NCBI RefSeq assembly: GCF_030287445.1
Contig: NZ_JASVWB010000002.1
Coordinates: 7,254,001 to 7,318,000 of the forward strand
DNA from: Streptomyces sp. ALI-76-A
GTDB lineage: Bacteria > Actinomycetota > Actinomycetes > Streptomycetales > Streptomycetaceae
Length of the DNA stretch: 64,000 nucleotides
Reading direction: 5' to 3'
The position numbers and the translations under genes were made by a program. The notes under the pieces were generated by a model that did no database searches, was not told the origin of the DNA, and saw only the letters and a list, made by a program, of their open reading frames with translations. Shown here piece by piece: positions 9,873 to 17,614 of the stretch (the first letter of the stretch is position 1; every line of letters starts with the position of its first letter).

Positions 9873-10367
9873 CGTTCTCCTCCGTCGCGTTCGTCGAGGT
9901 GCGATCCGGCATACCCCGCCGGAACGACCTCAGACATCATCGTCGCGCAGGAACGGAGGTACGGGGCCCCACATCCCCATGATCGTCATCGGCGTCACAG
10001 TGGTCGCCGGCCACGGCCGGGTGTGCCCCGGCGGCGCGGAGGCCGCCGCCGCGCCGGCCGGGGCCGGCACGGCGAGGACCGTGGGCGGCAGGTCACGTCC
10101 CCGCCGGCTCCCATGAGCACGGTGGCGGCGGCCACGCCGGGGTGTCCACCGGCGTTCACCGCCGGCTGCCGTTCCCCGCCCGCCGTCCCGGCCGACTCGA
10201 CCGGACCGTGCCGGACGACGACGGCCGTGCCCCGCCCGCCGTCCCGGCCGACTCGACCGGACCGTGCCGGACGACGACATGGACCGCCGCCACCCTCACC
10301 GTGCCGGACCCGGCCCCAGGAGCCCGGCCGGGGCTCGACGAGGCCGAGGGGCGCGACGGGGGAGGGG
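9873..10367. other. 495-bp intergenic stretch containing a perfect tandem repeat
   Basis: The stretch lies between the serine hydrolase start and the transporter stop. No ORF here has a convincing ribosome site or family motif; the open frames on both strands are Arg/Pro-rich. The only structure I see is the 56-base tandem repeat at 10174-10278. The promoter of the hydrolase should lie just right of 9890. Confidence 0.5.
10174..10278. repeat. Perfect direct repeat, 56-bp period
   Basis: A 49-base sequence starting CCCCGCCCGCCGTCCCGG is present exactly twice, at 10174-10222 and 10230-10278, separated by seven bases (GGCCGTG). Perfect identity in non-coding DNA suggests a recent duplication. 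Confidence 0.9.
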
Positions 10368-11708
10368 TCAGGCCGACACCTTCTCCGGCTGGGCCGTCTC
10401 CCGGAAGGCGCGGTCGCCGAGCCGCTCCGTCGGCACCGTGTGGGTCTCGCGCGCCGTGAGGACGGCGATCACCGGTGGGACGCACAGCGCGGCGGTGAAC
10501 AGGGCGACCGCCGACCAGTTGTCGCCGTCCGGACCCGCGATCCGCGCGGCGAAGGTGACCGCGAACCCGGCCACGGCGAAGCCGATCTGGGTGCCGATCG
10601 CCATGCCGGACAGCCGGACCCGGGTGGAGAACATCTCGCCGTAGAAGGACGGCCACACACCGTTCGCGGCGCTGTAGACGACACCGAACGCGACGATGCC
10701 CAGCACGAGGATCAGCGCGTAGGAAGCGGTGGAGATCGCCCAGAGGTAGGCGAACATCGCCACGGCGCTGCCGGCCGCTCCGATCAGGTACACCGGGCGC
10801 CGGCCGACGCGGTCCGACAGCGTGGCCCACAGGGGGATCGCGCCGAGCGCGACCAGGTTGGCCAGGGCGCCCACCCACAGCATCGAGGACCGGCTCATGC
10901 CGACCGAGTCGCTCGTCGCGTACGACAGCGACCACACCGTGAAGATCGTGCTGACCGAGGCGATGAGGGCACCCGCGACCACCCGCAGGACGTCGGCCCA
11001 GTGCTCGCGCATCAGGATCGCCAGCGGCATCCTGACGACGCCCTCGGAGACGGTCTGCTGGGCGAAGACGGGAGTCTCCTCCAGCTTGCGGCGGATGACG
11101 AAGCCGACCACGGCGACCCCGACGCTCAGCCAGAACGGGACCCGCCAGCCCCAGGACATCAGCTGGTCCTCGGGCAGCGCGGCGATGGGGATGAACACCA
11201 GGGTGGCGAGCAGCTGCCCGCCCTGGGTGCCGCTCAGGGTGAAGCTGGTGAAGAACCCGCGCCGGCCCGGCGGCGCGTGCTCCAGCGTCATGGAGTTGGC
11301 GCTGGCCTGCTCACCGGCCGCCGAGATGCCCTGGAGCACGCGGCACAGCACCAGCAGGACCGGGGCGAGCGTGCCGACCTGGTCGCGGGTGGGCAGGCAG
11401 CCGATCAGGAATGTCGACACGCCCATCAGGATCAGCGTGAACACCATGATCTTCTTGCGGCCGAGCTTGTCGCCGTAGTGCCCGAGGAACAACGCGCCCA
11501 CCGGACGGGCCGCGTACGCCACGCCGAAGGTGGCCAGCGACAGCAGGGTCGCGGTGGCCGGGTCGGACTCGTCGAAGAAGACGTCCGGGAAGATCAGCGC
11601 GGCGGCGCTGCCGTAGATGAAGAAGTCGTAGTACTCCAGGGCGCTGCCGATCCAGGCCGCCAGGGCGGCTTTTCTCGGCTGGCCGACGGGTGCGGCGGGG
11701 ACGGACAC
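10368..11708 (-). CDS. MHS-family MFS transporter, probable shikimate permease
   Basis: This 446-residue major facilitator protein has about 12 hydrophobic segments and the metabolite:H+ symporter signature. The N-terminus reads WIGSALEYYDFFIYG, and the loop motif GHYGDKLGRKK lies between helices 2 and 3. ShiA, KgtP and ProP belong to this group. The start is GTG 11708, with AAGGAG seven bases upstream. The neighbours are a shikimate-type dehydrogenase and a dehydroshikimate dehydratase, so shikimate or a related hydroaromatic acid is the likely cargo, as for QsuA/ShiA. A palindromic site about 80 bases upstream suggests control by the adjacent TetR protein. Confidence 0.85.
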   Translation of the reverse strand: MSVPAAPVGQPRKAALAAWIGSALEYYDFFIYGSAAALIFPDVFFDESDPATATLLSLATFGVAYAARPVGALFLGHYGDKLGRKKIMVFTLILMGVSTFLIGCLPTRDQVGTLAPVLLVLCRVLQGISAAGEQASANSMTLEHAPPGRRGFFTSFTLSGTQGGQLLATLVFIPIAALPEDQLMSWGWRVPFWLSVGVAVVGFVIRRKLEETPVFAQQTVSEGVVRMPLAILMREHWADVLRVVAGALIASVSTIFTVWSLSYATSDSVGMSRSSMLWVGALANLVALGAIPLWATLSDRVGRRPVYLIGAAGSAVAMFAYLWAISTASYALILVLGIVAFGVVYSAANGVWPSFYGEMFSTRVRLSGMAIGTQIGFAVAGFAVTFAARIAGPDGDNWSAVALFTAALCVPPVIAVLTARETHTVPTERLGDRAFRETAQPEKVSA

Positions 11709-11778
11709 GGCGTGCTCCTTCGGGGGAACTCCACCCGGGGCGGAGTGAGCGGAGGGCTGAGCGGAGCCGGATCGCGGC

Positions 11779-11802
11779 TAATTAACCCACTGGGTAGTTA
11801 GT
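11779..11802. promoter_or_regulatory. Palindromic operator-like site upstream of the transporter
   Basis: The core ACCCACTGGGT (11785-11795) is a perfect inverted repeat around a central C, flanked by AT-rich arms (CTAATTA on the left, AGTTAG on the right) that are unusual in this GC-rich region. It lies between the tetR stop and the transporter start. A TetR-family operator is the likely role. Confidence 0.55.
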
Positions 11803-11881
11803 GGCGGTGGGTGGGATGTTGCGCTCACGTTTCCCGGGTGTCAAGAGGCCGCGTCGAAGGATCTTCTCCCCGGCCGGGGGC

Positions 11882-12547
11882 TCAGCCGGCCGCGCGGTCC
11901 GCCGTCAGATAGGCGATCACCATGTCGCCGAGCATCGCCCGGTAGTGCTCGCGCTGGGCGGGATCGACCAGGTCACGGCCGAACAGGGCGCCGAAGGTGT
12001 GCCGGTTGGCGACCCGGAAGAAACAGAAAGAGCTGATCATCGCGTGCAGGTCGACGGCGTCCACGTCGGCCGTGAACAGCCCCGACTCCTGTCCGGAGGC
12101 CAGGATCCGGCGGATCACGTCGAGGGCCGGCGAGCCGATCCTGCCGAGCTTCTGGGAGGCCGCGATGTGCTCCGCCCCGTGGATGTTCTCGATGCTCACC
12201 AGGCGGATGAAGTCAGGGTGCTGCTCGTGGTGGTCGAAGGTGACCTCCGCCAGCCGCCGGATGGCCGCGACCGGGTCCAGGTGCTCGACGTCGAGCTGCT
12301 GCTCGGCCTCGCGGATCACGGCGTACGCGCGCTCCAGGACGGCCGTGAAGAGCTGCTCCTTGCCGCCGAAGTAGTAGTAGATCATCCGCTTGGTGGTGCG
12401 GGTGCGGGCGGCGATCTCGTCGACCCGGGCGCCGTCGAAGCCGGCCCGGGCGAACTCCTGGGTCGCCACGTCGAGGATCTCGGCCTGGGTGCGGGCGGCG
12501 TCACGGATCCGCCCGTTCGGTCGTGCCGGTTCTTCGACGCTGGTCAT
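11882..12547 (-). CDS. TetR-family transcriptional regulator of the shikimate genes
   Basis: This 221-residue protein has an N-terminal TetR helix-turn-helix over about residues 18-65 (ILDVATQEFARAGFDGARVDEIA, then TTKRMIYYYFGGKEQL). A larger ligand-binding C-terminal domain includes HPDFIRLVSIEN, as seen in TetR_C-type regulators. ATG 12547 is preceded by AAGGAA. It sits between the transporter and the divergent dehydrogenase gene, and both flanking gaps carry palindromes. It most likely represses both units and is released by shikimate or dehydroshikimate; the ligand is inferred from context only. Confidence 0.85.
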   Translation of the reverse strand: MTSVEEPARPNGRIRDAARTQAEILDVATQEFARAGFDGARVDEIAARTRTTKRMIYYYFGGKEQLFTAVLERAYAVIREAEQQLDVEHLDPVAAIRRLAEVTFDHHEQHPDFIRLVSIENIHGAEHIAASQKLGRIGSPALDVIRRILASGQESGLFTADVDAVDLHAMISSFCFFRVANRHTFGALFGRDLVDPAQREHYRAMLGDMVIAYLTADRAAG

Positions 12548-12654
12548 CGGGTTCCTTCGCGCGCGGGGCCAGTGGGCAGATTGTAAGAGCAGGCCGTCGC
12601 GCCGGCTTCCGATTCACCGCCGGGGGCTTCCCGTGGTCCCAGCCATGCTGATAT

Positions 12655-12678
12655 AGCTAACGTACTAGTTCGTACATT
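12655..12678. promoter_or_regulatory. Palindromic operator-like site between tetR and the dehydrogenase gene
   Basis: CGTACTAGTTCG (12661-12672) is a near-perfect inverted repeat centred on ACTAGT, inside an AT-rich stretch (ATATAGCTAA to the left, GTACATT to the right). It lies 32-43 bases before the dehydrogenase GTG start, where a promoter would be. It is the probable binding site for the divergent TetR protein. Confidence 0.55.
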
Positions 12679-12703
12679 GCTGAGTCGCTCAGGAGGTCCC
12701 TCG

Positions 12704-13591
12704 GTGCCGTCCCAGGACAAGGACTCGTATCTCGTCGGGCTGATCGGTTCCGGCATCGGCCCGTCGCTCAGTCCCGCGCTGCACGAGCGGGAGGCCGACC
12801 GCCAGGGCCTGCGGTACCTGTACCGGCTGATCGACATCGACGCCCTCGGCGCCGGCCCCGACGCGGTGGGCGACCTGCTGCGCTCGGCCCGGGACCTCGG
12901 CTTCGACGGGCTCAACATCACCCACCCCTGCAAGCAGCACGTCATCCCGCACCTGGACGCGCTCGCCCCGCAGGCCGAGGCCCTCGGCGCGGTCAACACC
13001 GTGGTCTTCGCGGAGGACGGCCGGGCCGTCGGCCACAACACCGACGTCACCGGCTTCGCCGCCTCCTTCGCGCGCGGTCTGCCCGACGTACCGCTGGAGC
13101 GGGTCGTACAGCTGGGGGCGGGCGGCGCGGGCGCGGCCGTCGCCCACGCCACGCTCACCCTGGGCGCCGAGCGGGTCACCGTCGTCGACGAGCTGCCCGA
13201 GCGGGCCGCCGCCCTCGCCGACGCGCTCAACACGCACTTCGGCGCCGGCCGGGCCGCCGCCGGCACCCCGGACCGGCTCGGGGACCTGCTCGCGCACGCC
13301 GACGGCCTCGTGCACGCCACCCCCACCGGCATGGCCGCGCACCCCGGCCTGCCCCTCCCGGCCGAACTCCTCGACCCGGGACTGTGGATCGCCGAGGTGG
13401 TCTACCGCCCGCTGGAGACCGCGCTGCTGCGCACCGCCCGCGCGCTCGGCTGCGCCACCCTCGACGGCGGCGGGATGGCCGTCTTCCAGGCCGTGGACGC
13501 GTTCCGCCTGTTCACCGAGCGGGAACCCGACAGCGCGCGGATGCTCGCGGACTTCGGCGAGCTGGCCGGGGCCGTGACCGCCCCGCAGTGA
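12704..13591 (+). CDS. Shikimate/quinate dehydrogenase family protein (catabolic type)
   Basis: This 295-residue AroE/YdiB-family enzyme would oxidise shikimate to 3-dehydroshikimate. Substrate residues are visible in GPSLSPALHE (about 20-29) and in NITHPCKQ, where K is the catalytic lysine. The family marks GAVNTV and GHNTD follow. The cofactor loop is GAGGAGAA, with VVDE after the second strand, which favours NAD. The C-terminal GGGMAVFQAVDAFRLF is typical of QsuD-type catabolic enzymes. GTG 12704 has AGGAGG seven bases upstream; an earlier in-frame TTG at 12677 lacks such a site. Its neighbours (transporter, regulator, dehydratase) show a degradative rather than aromatic-biosynthetic role. 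Confidence 0.88.
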   Translation: MPSQDKDSYLVGLIGSGIGPSLSPALHEREADRQGLRYLYRLIDIDALGAGPDAVGDLLRSARDLGFDGLNITHPCKQHVIPHLDALAPQAEALGAVNTVVFAEDGRAVGHNTDVTGFAASFARGLPDVPLERVVQLGAGGAGAAVAHATLTLGAERVTVVDELPERAAALADALNTHFGAGRAAAGTPDRLGDLLAHADGLVHATPTGMAAHPGLPLPAELLDPGLWIAEVVYRPLETALLRTARALGCATLDGGGMAVFQAVDAFRLFTEREPDSARMLADFGELAGAVTAPQ

Positions 13592-13607
13592 AGGCCGCCG
13601 CAGGGAC

Positions 13608-13637
13608 AACGACAGAAGAGGTAACGACAGAAGAGGT
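13608..13637 (+). repeat. 15-bp perfect tandem repeat duplicating the ribosome-binding site
   Basis: AACGACAGAAGAGGT occurs twice back to back (13608-13622, 13623-13637) just before the GTG start at 13644. Each copy carries an AGAGG element, so the dehydratase gene has two tandem candidate ribosome sites. Confidence 0.8.
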
Positions 13638-13643
13638 ACCGAC

Positions 13644-15449
13644 GTGCGTACGTCCATCGCCACCGTCTCACTCAGCGGCTCGCTCACCGAGAAGCTCACC
13701 GCCGCCTCCCGGGCCGGCTTCGACGGCGTCGAGATCTTCGAGAACGACCTGCTCGCCAGCCCCCTCACCCCCGGGGAGATCCGCGCCCGCTGCGCCGACC
13801 TCGGCCTGACCGTCGACCTCTACCAGCCGATGCGCGACATCGAGGCCGTGCCCGAGGACGAGTTCGCCCGCAACCTGCGGCGCGCCCGGCACAAGTTCGA
13901 ACTGATGGGCCGGCTCGGCGCCGACACCGTCCTGGTCTGCTCCAGCGTCTCCCCGCTCGCCGTCGACGACGACGCGCTCGCCGCCGAGCAGCTGAGCCGG
14001 CTGGCGGACCTGGCGCAGGACTGCGGCGTCCGCGTCGCCTACGAGGCACTCGCATGGGGACGGCATGTCAGCACGTACGACCACGCCTGGCGTGTCGTCG
14101 AGACGGCCGGCCATCCGGCGCTCGGTACCTGCCTGGACAGTTTCCACATCCTGTCCCGGTCCTCCGCGCCCGAGGACCTCAAGGGCATCGAGGACATCCC
14201 CGGCGAGAAGATCTTCTTCCTCCAGCTCGCCGACGCCCCGCTGCTCGCGATGGACGTCCTGCAGTGGAGCCGCCACTACCGCTGCTTCCCCGGCCAGGGC
14301 GGCTTCGACGTCGCCGGACTCGTCCGCCGTGTCCTGCGCACCGGCTACGAGGGCCCGCTCTCCCTGGAGATCTTCAACGACGTCTTCCGGCAGGCCGAGG
14401 CCGGCCCCACGGCCGTGGACGCCCGCCGCTCCCTGCTCCTCCTCCAGGAGACCGTCGGCGTCGCCACGCCGCCCGCACCGGTCGTGCCCACGGGTATCGC
14501 CTTCGCCGAACTGGTCACGCCGGACGCCGAACCCCTCTCCGCCCTGCTCGGCGCGCTGGGCTTCGCCCGCACCGCCCGGCACCGCAGCAAGCCCGTCGAC
14601 CTGTGGCAGCAGGGCGGGGCCCGCGTCCTGGTCAACACCGGCACCACCGTCCGCCGTGACGACACCCACCTCGCCGCCATCGGCCTGGAGTCACCCGACC
14701 CGCGGGCCGCCGCCCGCCGGGCCGAGGCACTGCTCGCCCCCGTCCTGCCCCGCCGCCGCGCCTCCGAGGACGCCCCGCTCGACGCGGTGGCCGCCCCCGA
14801 CGGCACGGAACTGTTCTTCTGCGCCACGAACCGCCCCGGACTCCCCGACTGGCGGGCCGACTTCGAGGACGCCGAGCACCCGCCCGCGGCCACGGACGTG
14901 TCCCGCGTCGACCACCTCGCCCTCACCCAGCCCTGGCACCACTTCGACGAGGCGGCCCTCTTCCACCGCAGCGTGCTCGGCCTGCGCGCCCAGGAGAGCG
15001 TCGACGTCGCCGACCCCTACGGCCTGCTCCGCAGCCGTGCCGTCACCACCCCCGACGGCGGTGTGCGCATCGCCCTGTCCGTCGGCCCGGCCCCCACCGA
15101 CGACCCGGTCCACGCCCAGCACCTCGCGCTCGCCACCGACGACGTGGTCGCCGCCGCCCGCCGTTTCACCGAGGCCGGCGGCCGGCTGCTGCCGATCCCG
15201 GCGAACTACTACGACGACCTGGCCGCCCGGTACGAGTTCGCCGACGGCGAGCTGGAGACGTACCGCGAACTGGGCATCCTCTACGACCGGGACGCGTACG
15301 GAGTGTTCCGCCACTGCTACACCCGCACCGTCGGCCGGGTCTTCTTCGAACTCGTCCAGCGCGACGGCGGGTACCGGGGCTACGGCGCCCAGAACGCCCC
15401 CGTCCGCCTGGCGGCCCAGCACACGGCCAGGCGGCTCACTGGCGGCTGA
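13644..15449 (+). CDS. 3-dehydroshikimate dehydratase fused to a 4-hydroxyphenylpyruvate dioxygenase-like domain
   Basis: This 601-residue two-domain protein resembles QuiC1/QsuB. Residues 1-272 form a sugar-isomerase-type TIM barrel with metal ligands E134, D165, Q194 and E242 and with H168; it would dehydrate 3-dehydroshikimate to protocatechuate. Residues 275-601 resemble HPPD, with iron-ligand candidates H at about 423 (VDHLAL), H at about 493 (QHLAL) and E at about 568 (FFELVQR), so that domain may still bind metal. The GTG start follows the duplicated ribosome site, 52 bases after the dehydrogenase stop. The 3' end overlaps the convergent membrane gene by 14 bases. No protocatechuate-cleavage genes are nearby. 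Confidence 0.9.
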   Translation: MRTSIATVSLSGSLTEKLTAASRAGFDGVEIFENDLLASPLTPGEIRARCADLGLTVDLYQPMRDIEAVPEDEFARNLRRARHKFELMGRLGADTVLVCSSVSPLAVDDDALAAEQLSRLADLAQDCGVRVAYEALAWGRHVSTYDHAWRVVETAGHPALGTCLDSFHILSRSSAPEDLKGIEDIPGEKIFFLQLADAPLLAMDVLQWSRHYRCFPGQGGFDVAGLVRRVLRTGYEGPLSLEIFNDVFRQAEAGPTAVDARRSLLLLQETVGVATPPAPVVPTGIAFAELVTPDAEPLSALLGALGFARTARHRSKPVDLWQQGGARVLVNTGTTVRRDDTHLAAIGLESPDPRAAARRAEALLAPVLPRRRASEDAPLDAVAAPDGTELFFCATNRPGLPDWRADFEDAEHPPAATDVSRVDHLALTQPWHHFDEAALFHRSVLGLRAQESVDVADPYGLLRSRAVTTPDGGVRIALSVGPAPTDDPVHAQHLALATDDVVAAARRFTEAGGRLLPIPANYYDDLAARYEFADGELETYRELGILYDRDAYGVFRHCYTRTVGRVFFELVQRDGGYRGYGAQNAPVRLAAQHTARRLTGG

Positions 15450-16905
15450 CGGTCCGGGTCACGCCGGCGAAGACGGTCGTGGCCAGGATCCACCCGGCGA
15501 TGACGAGGGCGTAGGACAGCCACTGGTATCCGCCCTTCGGGGCGAAGGCTCCTTCCTGGCCGAAGGAGATCACCGGCAGCAGCAGGTCCAGCGTGTAGAA
15601 CACCGGGTTGAAGTCGGGTGCCTCGGCCGCCTTCAGCGGGCGGGGGTGATGCAGGGCGTACGCGAGCGAGCCGACGGCGAGCAGCGACAGGAGCCAGCCG
15701 CAGGCCCTCAGCGGGCGGAAGCCGTAGCCGACGGTGACGTCCTGGACGTGGCCCCACAGCCGGCCGTACCAGGGGAGTGTGGTGCGGTGGCGGCGCTGCT
15801 TGGCGAGCTGGACGGCACGGGCCGCGTGGTCGTCGCCGGTCCGCAGGTAGGCGGCGGTCAGCTGCTCGTAGGCGTGCGGGACATAACCGTCACCGTCGCG
15901 CTCCAGCATCGGCAGGCGGCGCTCGGCGGGCTCCCGCGGATCGAGGGAGGCGTAGACGAAGCCGTTGAGCAGCACCTTGTCGGGCACCACCTCCGGTTCC
16001 AGCAGCAGCAGTTCCACCTGGGCGCGGCGCAGCGTGAGGGTGCCTTCCATGGGCGGGCCCTTGCGCAGCCAGAGTTCCCCGATGGAGCTGCTGCTCGCGC
16101 GCAGCGCCGGGCCGCCTGGGTTCGACAGGCGCGCGTACGACAGGTCGAGCCGGCCCGCGACGCGGGCGCCCCGCAGGCCGATCCAACCCCGCGTGTGCAC
16201 GCGCCGCAGGTGGACGTCGCCCTCCACGACGAGGGTCTGGGCGTCCAGGGCCACGTCGCCGGGGCGGCTGAGCCGGGCGTCGTTCAGGTTGGCCGACCCG
16301 GCGACCGAGGCGCCGTTCAGCCGCAGCTCGCCGTGCGTGCGCAGGCCCGGCGCCCACAGGTCGTCGCCGACGCTCACGTGGTTGAGCTGGAGCGCCGGTT
16401 CCGGGCCGTCCGGCGCGGTGATCTCCATCCGGTCCAGGAACAGCGCCCCGGCGATCTGCGCCCCGCCCAGCCGCACCGGGCCGTGCAGGCGGCAGTCGGT
16501 CATCCGCAGGACGCCCTCCACCCGCAGGGTGGCGGCGGTCAGTCCCGGCAGCACGGAGCCGCTGAGGTTCAACTGGCGCAGCCGGGAGCCGTACAGCAGG
16601 GGCACGTCCTCGAAGTGGCAGTGGCTCAGGCGTACGGCGTGGTCGATGACCCCGTACCGCAGGTCGAGCACGCCGGTGATCCGCGCGCCGGCCAGTTTCA
16701 GGGCGGGTATCTCCCCGTCCTCCCGCTCGCCGTTGAGCAGCAGCGCCCGTACCACCGAGGCCCGCACCGTGCGTTCGGGACCCCAGTCCGCTCCGGGCGC
16801 GGGGGCCTCGCTCTCGTCGCCGGACGGGCGGAAGTCCACGGACTCGCCCCGGGGAAAGGCCCGCCACACCCGCAGTTCGGCCGCGGTCAAGTAGTCGATC
16901 TCCAT
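15436..16905 (-). CDS. Pentapeptide/beta-helix-like membrane-anchored protein of unknown function
   Basis: This 489-residue protein has an unusual layout. About residues 60-330 consist of short repeated rungs such as LKLAGARITGVLDLRY, LRLNGASVAGSANLNDA and WIGLRGARVAGRLDLSYARL, resembling a right-handed beta-helix built from pentapeptide-like repeats. After a basic linker, the C-terminal 110 residues carry about three hydrophobic segments, with an intervening loop rich in aromatics (NPVFYTLDLLLPVISFG). Such proteins are often labelled membrane-associated oxidoreductases, but I see no cofactor motif. ATG 16905 lacks a strong ribosome site. The gene converges on the dehydratase gene with a 14-base overlap. 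Confidence 0.7.
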   Translation of the reverse strand: MEIDYLTAAELRVWRAFPRGESVDFRPSGDESEAPAPGADWGPERTVRASVVRALLLNGEREDGEIPALKLAGARITGVLDLRYGVIDHAVRLSHCHFEDVPLLYGSRLRQLNLSGSVLPGLTAATLRVEGVLRMTDCRLHGPVRLGGAQIAGALFLDRMEITAPDGPEPALQLNHVSVGDDLWAPGLRTHGELRLNGASVAGSANLNDARLSRPGDVALDAQTLVVEGDVHLRRVHTRGWIGLRGARVAGRLDLSYARLSNPGGPALRASSSSIGELWLRKGPPMEGTLTLRRAQVELLLLEPEVVPDKVLLNGFVYASLDPREPAERRLPMLERDGDGYVPHAYEQLTAAYLRTGDDHAARAVQLAKQRRHRTTLPWYGRLWGHVQDVTVGYGFRPLRACGWLLSLLAVGSLAYALHHPRPLKAAEAPDFNPVFYTLDLLLPVISFGQEGAFAPKGGYQWLSYALVIAGWILATTVFAGVTRTVSRQ

Positions 16906-16955
16906 CAGCGGGGACTCTGACGCGCGCCGCACGCGCCTGTCAACCGGGCACACGA

Positions 16956-17010
16956 CGGTCCCACCGCGCCAACCCGCCCCGCGTCGGAGGGCAGTTGGGC
17001 GGTGGGACCG
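16956..17010. terminator. Strong inverted repeat after the pentose phosphate operon
   Basis: CGGTCCCACCGC at 16956-16967 pairs perfectly with its complement at 16999-17010, a 12-base stem with a 31-base loop. It starts nine bases past the phosphatase stop on the minus strand, so it fits a factor-independent terminator without a T run, as is common in Streptomyces. Confidence 0.65.
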
Positions 17011-17018
17011 GAGCCGTC

Positions 17019-17606
17019 CTACGGCCGGGTGTTCCACTCCGCGACGACCGGCCGGTCGTGTTCCGTCGACAGCCGGCTGACCGTTCCCGTCGCGAGCTGG
17101 AACAGCCGCCCGCCGGCCGGGGCCAGCCCCAGCCGGCGCGCGGTCAGCACGCGCAGGAAGTGGGCGTGGGCCACCAGGACCACGTCGCCGTCGGGGAGGG
17201 CGGCGTCCACCCGGGCCAGTACCCGGTCGGCGCGCCGCCCCACCTGCTCGGGCGACTCACCGGGATGCCCGTCGGGTCCGGGCGGCACGCCGTCGGTCCA
17301 CAGGTACCAGTCGGGGCGGGTGCGGTGGATGTCGACGGTGGTGACGCCCTCGTAGCCGCCGTAGTCCCACTCGTACAGGTCGGGGTCGGGCTCGATGCCG
17401 GTGATGCCGGCCAGTTCGGCGGTGCGTATCGCGCGATCCAGCGGGCTGGTCAGGGCGAGGGCGAAGATCCGCGACGAGAGGAGCGGAGCGAGGGACTTGG
17501 CCTGTTCCTCGCCGTGCGGGGTCAGGGGCAGGTCGGTCCAGCTGGTGTGCCGGCCCGACACGCTCCACTCCGTCTCACCGTGGCGGACCAGCAGGAGATC
17601 CCCCAC
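17019..17606 (-). CDS. Histidine phosphatase (phosphoglycerate mutase-like) family protein
   Basis: This 195-residue protein has the phosphohistidine motif LLVRHGETEWS near its start, the second conserved region SPLDRAIRTAELAG, and a late catalytic histidine in VVLVAHAHFLRVL. These are the marks of the histidine phosphatase superfamily, which covers phosphoglycerate mutases and small-molecule phosphatases. It starts at GTG 17606, eight bases past the gnd stop, and is the last gene of the pentose phosphate operon before a hairpin. The substrate is probably a sugar or glycolytic phosphate, as judged from operon membership only. Confidence 0.8.
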   Translation of the reverse strand: MGDLLLVRHGETEWSVSGRHTSWTDLPLTPHGEEQAKSLAPLLSSRIFALALTSPLDRAIRTAELAGITGIEPDPDLYEWDYGGYEGVTTVDIHRTRPDWYLWTDGVPPGPDGHPGESPEQVGRRADRVLARVDAALPDGDVVLVAHAHFLRVLTARRLGLAPAGGRLFQLATGTVSRLSTEHDRPVVAEWNTRP

Positions 17607-17614
17607 GGCCGGGC

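Noticed and set aside
10156..10935. Minus-strand frame overlapping the transporter C-terminus
   Set aside because: It is a shifted frame of the transporter gene with no ribosome site or family motif.
8412..11801. 3.4-kb forward open frame opposite the serine hydrolase and transporter
   Set aside because: It is antisense to two genes with clear motifs and has a composition expected of a high-GC shadow frame.
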